NCBI GenBank assembly: GCA_036556905.1
Contig: DATBIM010000041.1
Location: 1 to 45,778, forward strand
Reading direction: 5' to 3'
From: 40CM-4-69-5 sp036556905
GTDB taxonomy: Bacteria; Methylomirabilota; Methylomirabilia; Rokubacteriales; CSP1-6
Length of the DNA stretch: 45,778 nt
Part shown: positions 40,361 through 45,778 of the stretch, one piece after another
Layout of the letters: the number at the start of each line of letters is the position of its first letter
Numbering within the stretch: position 1 is the first letter of the stretch
The notes under the pieces: generated by a model
Databases searched by the model: none
Told to the model about the DNA's origin: nothing
The model's input: only the letters and a program-made list of their open reading frames with translations
Position numbers and translations under genes: made by a program

Positions 40361-42733
40361 TCAATCTCCTCGTGAGATCGTTCCTCCGGAAGTATACCCC
40401 GGCCCGGGACTCCGCGACGCGGCCCCCGCCTCTTCGATGAGGGCACGCACCCGCGCTGCGGTCAGCACGGGATCGCGGATGTCCAGCCGGCCCTCGAAGG
40501 CGTCGTCGACGGCGTTGGCGATCACCGTGGCCGGAGCGCAGGTGGGGCCTTCCCCCACGCCGCGCACGCCGAGGGGATTGTGCTCGGTGGGGAAAACGAG
40601 GTGCTCGGTGACGACCTCGGGAATGTCGTCGGCGCGTGGGATCGGGTAGTCCATCAGGCTGCCCGTGAGCAGCTGGCCCTGGGCATCGTAGACGATGCGC
40701 TCGCCCAGGGGCACGCCGAGGCCCTGGACGAACCCGCCCAGCACCTGTCCGTCGACGATGACCGGATGCAGCTGCCGCCCGCAATCGTGAACCATGACGT
40801 ACTTGAGGATCGTGACCCGCCCGGTGTCCGCATCCACCTCGACGACGGCCACGTGGACACCGCTCGCCCAGGTGACCGTCGGCAGCGCGTAAAATTTCGT
40901 GTCCCACAGGCCCGGGCCGCCGAGGTCGGCCAGCGTCCGGTCGCGCAGCGCCGCCCGGGCCAGGCGCCCGAGCGACAGCGCGCGCATGGGCGCGCCGGTC
41001 ACGAAGGCCTGCCCGTTCTCGATGCGCACGTCCCCCTCGCCGCACTCCAGCAGCCGGGCGGCCACTCGACAGGCCTTGCGCCGCACGGACTCCGCGGCCA
41101 TGGCCACGGCGTTGCCGGTGTTGACGGCGACCCGGCTGGCGCCCGTTCCGTAGCCGTGCGGGACCAGGGTGGTGTCGCCCCCCCGCACGCGGATGTCCTC
41201 GAAGCGCGCGCCCAGGTATTCGGCGCATACCTGGGCGAACACGGTCTCGTGGCCCTGGCCCGACGCCGACACGCCGATCGACACGGCGACTCGCCCCTCG
41301 TCGTCCACCCGCACCGCGGCCCATTCGCCCGGGCTCGGGCTGCCCCCGGCCTCCATGTAAGCGGCAATGCCGAGCCCGATGTGACGGCCCTCCCGCCGCA
41401 GCTCCACCTGCCGCTTCCGCCATCCGTCGTAATCCGCCAGGTCGAGGGCGCGCCGCAGCTCGAGCGGATAGTCACCGCCGTCGTACCGGACGGCCACGCC
41501 GTCCCGATAGACGAGGTCCGGCGCATAGGGCATTTGCTCGGGCCGGACGAGGTTCCGCAACCGTACCTCGGCGGGATCCATCCCGAGCCGGCGGGCCAGG
41601 CGATCGAGCAGCCGCTCGATCACGAACACCGCTTCGGGCCGGCCGGCTCCGCGATAGGGCGAGCTGGCCGCCTTGTTCGTGACCACCGACACCCCCTCGG
41701 CGCGCAAGGCAGGGATCCGGTACTGGGACGGCAAATGGTTGATCGTGTTGGTCGGCTCGTTGATCGAGAAGTAGTGATAGGCCCCCACGTCTTTCACGAT
41801 CTCCACGTCGAGGGCGAGCAGCCGCCCGTCCCGGGAGGCGGCCAGCCGGGCCTGGTGCAGCTGCTCACGCGCCTGGTGGGAGCTCTGCATGAACTCGGTG
41901 CGCGTCTGGATCCACTTCACGGGCCGGCGCAGCCGATAGGCCAGCAGGGGGACGAGCACGTCCTCGGGATACACGGCGATCTTCGGTCCGAAGCCGCCGC
42001 CCGTGTCGGGCACGATCACCCGCACGCCCTCGACGGGCAGGCCCAGGAAGGACGCCACCGCGGCACGGAGGTTGAAGGGCTGCTGGTGACCGGCCCACAC
42101 CGTGAGCACCTCGGCCTCGGCATCGAAGGCCGCGCACACGGCGCGCGGCTCCAGGGCCATCGACGAGACCCGGACGTGGGCCAGCCGCTCCTCTACCACC
42201 ACGTCGGCGCCGGCGAAGGCCTGCTCCACATCCCCGACGACCTTTCGGATCCGTCCGACGACGTTGCTCTGGCCCTCGTGGACCTGCGCGGCGTCCTCGC
42301 GCATGGCCGCTTCGGTGTCGACCACGGCCGGCCCCGGCTCGTATTCCACCCTCACCGCTTCGGCCGCGTCGGCGGCCTGGTAGCGATCGCCGGCCAGGAC
42401 CGCGGCGATGGCCTCGCCGACGTGACGCACCTGCCCGCGGGCGAGCACGTGCTGGGCCCGCGGTGAGTCGAGGACCACGTAGGGGTTGGTCGGGTCGGCG
42501 CTGGCCGCGGGCAGCGGCGCAGCCAGCTCGGGAAGGTCGGCGGCGGCAAAGGCCATCACGCCGGGCAGACGGCACGCTGCCGCCACATCGACGCGGACCA
42601 GGCGCGCGCGGGCATGGGTCGAGCGCACGAGAACCAGATGCAAGGGATCGGGGAGTCGAATGTCATCGACGAATCGGCCCCCGCCGACGATGAGGCGCGC
42701 GTCTTCCTTGCGGCGAGGCGACTGGCCGATCAT
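40361..42733 (-). CDS. Xanthine-dehydrogenase-family molybdopterin-binding large subunit
   Basis: A 790-aa large (Mo-binding) subunit. The start MIGQSPRRKEDARLIVGGGRFVDDI is typical of the CoxL/XdhA type. GGGFGPKIAVYPEDVLVPLLAYRLRRPVKW binds the cofactor. The active-site loop is PYRGAGRPE, the form II/aldehyde-oxidase pattern, and not the AYRCSFR of true CO dehydrogenase. The catalytic Glu is in RGVGEGPTCAPATVI. GTGASRVAVNTGNAVAMAAESVR also matches. The FAD and 2Fe-2S subunits (CoxM/CoxS-like) are not adjacent, and the VOC gene follows instead. TGA-TAAGGT ends 8 nt before ATG 42733. The substrate is probably an aldehyde or N-heterocycle, by family only. Confidence 0.9.
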   Translation of the reverse strand: MIGQSPRRKEDARLIVGGGRFVDDIRLPDPLHLVLVRSTHARARLVRVDVAAACRLPGVMAFAAADLPELAAPLPAASADPTNPYVVLDSPRAQHVLARGQVRHVGEAIAAVLAGDRYQAADAAEAVRVEYEPGPAVVDTEAAMREDAAQVHEGQSNVVGRIRKVVGDVEQAFAGADVVVEERLAHVRVSSMALEPRAVCAAFDAEAEVLTVWAGHQQPFNLRAAVASFLGLPVEGVRVIVPDTGGGFGPKIAVYPEDVLVPLLAYRLRRPVKWIQTRTEFMQSSHQAREQLHQARLAASRDGRLLALDVEIVKDVGAYHYFSINEPTNTINHLPSQYRIPALRAEGVSVVTNKAASSPYRGAGRPEAVFVIERLLDRLARRLGMDPAEVRLRNLVRPEQMPYAPDLVYRDGVAVRYDGGDYPLELRRALDLADYDGWRKRQVELRREGRHIGLGIAAYMEAGGSPSPGEWAAVRVDDEGRVAVSIGVSASGQGHETVFAQVCAEYLGARFEDIRVRGGDTTLVPHGYGTGASRVAVNTGNAVAMAAESVRRKACRVAARLLECGEGDVRIENGQAFVTGAPMRALSLGRLARAALRDRTLADLGGPGLWDTKFYALPTVTWASGVHVAVVEVDADTGRVTILKYVMVHDCGRQLHPVIVDGQVLGGFVQGLGVPLGERIVYDAQGQLLTGSLMDYPIPRADDIPEVVTEHLVFPTEHNPLGVRGVGEGPTCAPATVIANAVDDAFEGRLDIRDPVLTAARVRALIEEAGAASRSPGPGYTSGGTISRGD

Positions 42734-42741
42734 GGGCCGCT

Positions 42742-42750
42742 ACCTTATCA
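42742..42750 (-). promoter_or_regulatory. Candidate leaderless extended -10 of xanthine-dehydrogenase-family gene
   Basis: Minus strand TGA plus TAAGGT, then 8 nt (AGCGGCCC), then ATG 42733. The TGn element supports an extended -10. It is divergent from the NMT1-like gene promoter. Confidence 0.4.
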
Positions 42751-42761
42751 CGCGACGCGAC

Positions 42762-42790
42762 TTGCCGGTTCCCCGCCTCCGCTCTATCGT
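42762..42790 (+). promoter_or_regulatory. Promoter of NMT1-like gene
   Basis: TTGCCG (42762-42767), a 17-nt spacer and TATCGT (42785-42790). Both hexamers and the spacing are identical to those before the class II aldolase gene. The predicted start falls at about 42797, at an in-frame GTG 6 nt after the -10. Confidence 0.5.
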
Positions 42791-42823
42791 CACGCCGTGG
42801 CTTCCGCGAAAGGAGCGCGCCCC

Positions 42824-43750
42824 ATGAGGATCGCAACGCCAGACCTGGTGACGAACTCTTATTTCCCGGCCCTCGCCGCCGAAGAGCTCGGCATCTACCG
42901 CGAGGAAGGGATCGAGGCTCACCTCGAGCTGCTGCCCTCGCTGGAGGCAGTGAACGCCCTGCGCGATGGCGTGGTGGATTTCGTGGCCGGCGGGGCCCAC
43001 ACGATGCTGCTCGCCTTCCCTCAGTGGAAGGGTGCCCGGCTCGTCGTCACGCTGTCGCAGGGCACGCCGTGGCTGCTGGTCCTGCGCGCGGATCTCCCGG
43101 CCCGGCGCGGTGACATCGGCGCCGTCAAGGGGCTCCGCATCGGCGCCGCTCCCGGACCGGACCGCGCCTTCCGGCGCCTGCTGGCCGAGGTCGGCCTCGA
43201 TCCCGCCCGCGACAGCATCACGATCGGCCCGGTGCCGGGAGCGCTCGAGGCCGGCGCGTCGTTCGGGGTCGTCGCCGCCGACGCGCTCGAGCGCCGCGTC
43301 GTCGACGGCTTCTGGGCCAACGCGCTGGGCAGCGAGACGGCTGTGCTGCGCGGGGTCGGGAGGATCATCGCCGACGTCCGGCGGGGGGACGGGCCGCCGG
43401 GAGCGGGCCAGTACACCTTCGCCGCGCTCTCCACGACCGAGGCGCTGATCGCGCGCGAGCCCGAGCGGGTGGCGGCGGCCGTGCGCGCGATCGTGCGGAC
43501 CCAGCGCCTGCTCCGGAAGGATCCCGCCCGCGCCCGGGAGGTCGGCCGGCGGCGGTTTCCCCCCGCGGCGGCGGAGATCATCACCGGGATCGTCGAACGC
43601 GACCTGCCCTTCTACGACCCCACGATCGGGGAAGCCGCGGTAGCGGCGATGAACAAATTCGCCCAGGCCATCGGCCTGCTCGCCGGCCCGGTCGCCTACG
43701 ATCAGGTCGTGGCCACGCGCTTCCGCGACCTCTGGTCGTCGCCGTCCTGA
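42824..43750 (+). CDS. NMT1/SsuA-like substrate-binding protein without signal peptide
   Basis: A 308-aa protein of the NMT1/thiamine-pyrimidine or sulfonate-binding fold. MRIATPDLVTNSYFPALAAEELGIYREEGIEAHLELLPSLEAVNALRDGVVDFVAGG is the family opening (PAxAAEELGxYxxEGL). EVGLDPARDSITIGPVPGALEAGASFGVV and TTEALIAREPERVAAAVRAI follow. No signal peptide or membrane segment is present, so it would be cytoplasmic, unusual for a transporter part; plant and fungal relatives are cytosolic enzymes. ATG 42824 has AAAGGAG 10 nt upstream. An in-frame GTG at 42797 would add nine residues and would be leaderless with the TATCGT box. No permease or ATPase is adjacent. Confidence 0.8.
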   Translation: MRIATPDLVTNSYFPALAAEELGIYREEGIEAHLELLPSLEAVNALRDGVVDFVAGGAHTMLLAFPQWKGARLVVTLSQGTPWLLVLRADLPARRGDIGAVKGLRIGAAPGPDRAFRRLLAEVGLDPARDSITIGPVPGALEAGASFGVVAADALERRVVDGFWANALGSETAVLRGVGRIIADVRRGDGPPGAGQYTFAALSTTEALIAREPERVAAAVRAIVRTQRLLRKDPARAREVGRRRFPPAAAEIITGIVERDLPFYDPTIGEAAVAAMNKFAQAIGLLAGPVAYDQVVATRFRDLWSSPS

Positions 43751-43766
43751 CCGGCGGGGCTGCGCG

Positions 43767-44165
43767 ATGATCGGTCGCCTCACGGTCGCCGGTCTTCTCG
43801 TCCGCTTCGCTTTCGCCCTGCTCGTGGTCGGGGCGACGTACAACCCCACGCGGTATTCGTACTACGCGTGGCTGGAGCAGACGGGATGGCAGTGGCGCCC
43901 GCCCATCGTGTTCGTCGGTGTTGTTCTATTGATCGGCTGGGTCGTCTGCCTGCGCATCACCCTGCGCTCGATCGGCGGGCTGGGCCTGCTCCTGGCCAAC
44001 GCGTTCCTCGCCGCCTTCTTCTGGCTGCTCGCCGACTGGGGGTGGCTGCCGGTCGAGAATGTCGCCGCGATCTCGTGGATCGGCCTGTTCAGCGTTGCTG
44101 CCATCCTCGCCGTGGGGATGTCATGGTCGCGGCTGCGCGGTGCCCGGACCCGATCGCTCCTCTAG
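43767..44165 (+). CDS. Small polytopic membrane protein, 132 aa (DUF6524-like)
   Basis: Four hydrophobic segments are visible: LLVRFAFALLVVGATY, PPIVFVGVVLLIGWVVCL, LGLLLANAFLAAFFWLLADW and AISWIGLFSVAAILAVGMSW. The motif YNPTRYSYYAWLEQ near residue 25 resembles the YNPTxYS motif I associate with DUF6524 proteins. No catalytic residues can be named. It starts 16 nt after the NMT1-like gene, so the two are probably an operon, and converges on the amidohydrolase gene with 19 nt between stops. Confidence 0.72.
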   Translation: MIGRLTVAGLLVRFAFALLVVGATYNPTRYSYYAWLEQTGWQWRPPIVFVGVVLLIGWVVCLRITLRSIGGLGLLLANAFLAAFFWLLADWGWLPVENVAAISWIGLFSVAAILAVGMSWSRLRGARTRSLL

Positions 44166-44184
44166 CGTCGAGTCGCCACTCTCC

Positions 44185-45684
44185 TCAATGGCCCGGCAGG
44201 TAGCCGCCGAGCACGGTGCGCGGCCACTTGGCCTGGGCCAGGAGGTAATCGCGCGACTGCTCGACCTGACGCCGGAGCTCGGCCAGGCTCACCCCGACCA
44301 GCTCGCCCTTCCACTTCTTCACCTTGCCACCGATGAAGACCGAGTCCACGTTGCTGGTGTCCATGCCGAGGACGACCGCGCCGTAGGCGTGATTCAGCGG
44401 TATCACGTTGATCGCGTCGGCGGCCAGCATGATGATGTCGGCTTCCTTGCCGGGGGTGAGCGAGCCGACCTTCTTGTCGAGGTGGTTCACTTTGGCCCCG
44501 CCCATGGTGGCGATCTCCACCACCTGCTTCACCGTGATCAGCGGCGGCGCATTCTTCTCACCCGCCCGCTCGCGGCTGAAGATCGTCATCCGCTGCAGGA
44601 AGAAGGCCGTGCGCATCTGGGTGAAGAATTCGGTCGGGATCTCCGTCTCGACGTCGTTGCTGAGCGACAGGGGGATCTTGTGATCGATCGTCTGCTGGAA
44701 GGGCGGTACCCCGTGCCCCATCTCCATCTCGATCGGCCCCGCGATCGAGACCCCGCCGCCAGTCTCGGCGATGAGCTTCCACTCCTGGGCGTTGAGGTTG
44801 CAGCAGTGGATGTAGGTGCAGTCCGGGCCCATCAGCTTGGCCAGGGGGAGCAGCTGGCCCGTCCCGTTGACGTGGAGCGTGATCGGCGCGCCGACCTCGC
44901 GGCCCACCGCCCAGGGCGCCGGGTCCAGCGCGGTGGCCAGCGCCAGCGTCAGCAGCTGGTCGTTCGAGGCGAAGTACTGCTTGCGCAAACGCCGGATGTC
45001 GTGTGGGTATTGATTGGCCGGTCCCGCCGCCCCCGTGCCGTAGGCGTAGACGCTGCGGATGCCCGATTCCCGCAGCCCCTGAATGGCCGCGTCGGAGTGC
45101 TCGGGCGAGTTCGAGATGTGTGACCAGTCGAGCAGCGTGGTGACGCCGGCGTTGATGGCGCCCCAGGCGCTGAGCAGATCGCCGACGCGGACATCTTCGG
45201 GTCGATACACGTTGCGGGCCGTCCCGCCGATGTCGCGAAAGTAGTCGGGCTGCAGCCGGCCGTTGGGCAGAATGTTCCGCAGCTGGCCTTGCCAGATGTG
45301 ACGATGCGAATCCACGAAGCCCGGCATGACGATCATGCTCGAGGCATCGATCACGGTGCCCGTGGCCTGGAGATTCGGCCCGACGGCAGCGATCTTCGAT
45401 CCGTCGATCAGCACGTCGGCCTTCTCGAAGTCGCCGAGCTTGGGATCCATGGTCAAGACCACGCCTCCCTTCAGGAGCAGGCGCTGGCCCGGCGCCCCGC
45501 TGACGGGAGCGCCTCCGGCGGCACTCTGCGCCGACGCGCAGCCGGCCAGGCCGGCGGCGACGAGCCCGGCCGTGCTCGCGGCCAGGAAGTCACGGCGCGC
45601 GACTCCGCCTTCGTCGCGGGGGGTCGCCTCACCGACGGTCGCCTCGGGGTGCTGCGTTTCGGGCGCGCTCAGTGATTCAGACAT
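44185..45684 (-). CDS. Tat-exported lipoprotein amidohydrolase (AtzA/TrzN-like)
   Basis: A 499-aa metal-dependent hydrolase of the amidohydrolase superfamily, close to the chlorohydrolase/deaminase branch. The metal-binding HxH is in GFVDSHRHIWQG, a further His in TLHVNGTGQ, and the Asp in LSLSNDVETEI. TPGKEADIIMLAADAINVIPLNHAYGAVV is the usual C-terminal sheet. The N-terminus has a 28-residue charged leader, then ARRDFLAASTAGLVAAGLAGCASA: a twin-arginine signal followed by a lipobox (LAGC), so it is predicted to be a lipid-anchored protein outside the cytoplasm. GGGAGG lies 7 nt before ATG 45684. The substrate is unknown; a deaminase or dechlorinase role is by family only. Confidence 0.85.
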   Translation of the reverse strand: MSESLSAPETQHPEATVGEATPRDEGGVARRDFLAASTAGLVAAGLAGCASAQSAAGGAPVSGAPGQRLLLKGGVVLTMDPKLGDFEKADVLIDGSKIAAVGPNLQATGTVIDASSMIVMPGFVDSHRHIWQGQLRNILPNGRLQPDYFRDIGGTARNVYRPEDVRVGDLLSAWGAINAGVTTLLDWSHISNSPEHSDAAIQGLRESGIRSVYAYGTGAAGPANQYPHDIRRLRKQYFASNDQLLTLALATALDPAPWAVGREVGAPITLHVNGTGQLLPLAKLMGPDCTYIHCCNLNAQEWKLIAETGGGVSIAGPIEMEMGHGVPPFQQTIDHKIPLSLSNDVETEIPTEFFTQMRTAFFLQRMTIFSRERAGEKNAPPLITVKQVVEIATMGGAKVNHLDKKVGSLTPGKEADIIMLAADAINVIPLNHAYGAVVLGMDTSNVDSVFIGGKVKKWKGELVGVSLAELRRQVEQSRDYLLAQAKWPRTVLGGYLPGH

Positions 45685-45778
45685 GGCCGGCCCTCCCTGG
45701 CGAGTCTCAACATACCGCGACCCTTGCCCGGGCTATGTCCAACGATCGCGATCACGAACGACCGAGCCGATCGTCGAG

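Noticed and set aside
41640..41670. CO dehydrogenase (CoxL form I) identity for the molybdopterin subunit
   Set aside because: The active-site loop reads PYRGAGR and not AYRCSFR, so only the wider xanthine-dehydrogenase family is supported.
40580..42466. 628-codon open frame on the plus strand
   Set aside because: Antisense to the xanthine-dehydrogenase-family gene; composition typical of a shadow frame.
45735..45778. Start of a plus-strand gene at the right edge (ATG 45735)
   Set aside because: Only 14 codons are visible, there is no ribosome-binding site, and no motif can be read.

Overview
The window is a 45.8 kb piece of a high-GC bacterial chromosome with very tight gene packing. It holds about 40 protein genes, one tRNA, and no rRNA, CRISPR array or insertion sequence. 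The load of branched-chain amino-acid (Liv-type) ABC transporters, NMT1/TauA-like binding proteins, Tat-exported proteins, MFS carriers and a xanthine-dehydrogenase-family subunit resembles soil and subsurface lineages such as Candidatus Rokubacteria/Methylomirabilota. That placement is an inference from gene content and composition, not from a marker gene.

Region 1 (1-7527, minus strand) is a housekeeping block. Read 5' to 3' it runs tRNA-Leu(UAG), tig, clpP, clpX, rsmI, thiD, tatC, an acetolactate-synthase-like TPP enzyme and the first 34 codons of a DEAD-box RNA helicase cut by the window edge. tig-clpP-clpX is a classic protein folding and degradation operon with a visible TATAAT promoter.

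Region 2 (7651-17416, plus) holds an orphan Tat-exported NitT/TauT-type binding protein overlapping a transketolase that has no normal start codon, a 79-aa hypothetical, an APC permease overlapping a secreted SAM-methyltransferase (ATGA), and a full Liv operon (binding protein, two permeases, two ATPases).

Region 3 (17395-23443, mixed strands) carries single metabolic genes: an SGNH hydrolase, a zinc alcohol dehydrogenase, a class II aldolase, a PurM-like protein, a cupin and an LLM flavin oxidoreductase.

Region 4 (23571-29954) is a chromate-type locus: chrB, an ornithine-cyclodeaminase-family gene, chrA, a ChrB-domain/LMW-phosphatase fusion and a beta-propeller. It faces an MFS carrier and a 36-aa membrane protein. 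Region 5 (30163-39837, plus) is an oligopeptide-type binding protein with two permeases but no ATPases, running into a second full Liv operon that ends in an M24 peptidase-like gene. Region 6 (39842-45684) has a VOC protein, a lone xanthine-dehydrogenase-family large subunit, an NMT1-like protein, a small membrane protein and a Tat-exported lipoprotein amidohydrolase.

The most interesting signals lie outside the coding annotation. (a) At least ten genes have a -10-like TAnnnT hexamer ending 6-9 nt before the start codon, which suggests widespread leaderless mRNA. (b) A dispersed hairpin repeat occurs twice, each time in the sense direction and immediately before a start codon. (c) The chromate locus encodes a ChrB-phosphatase fusion whose CX5R loop reads CX5K.
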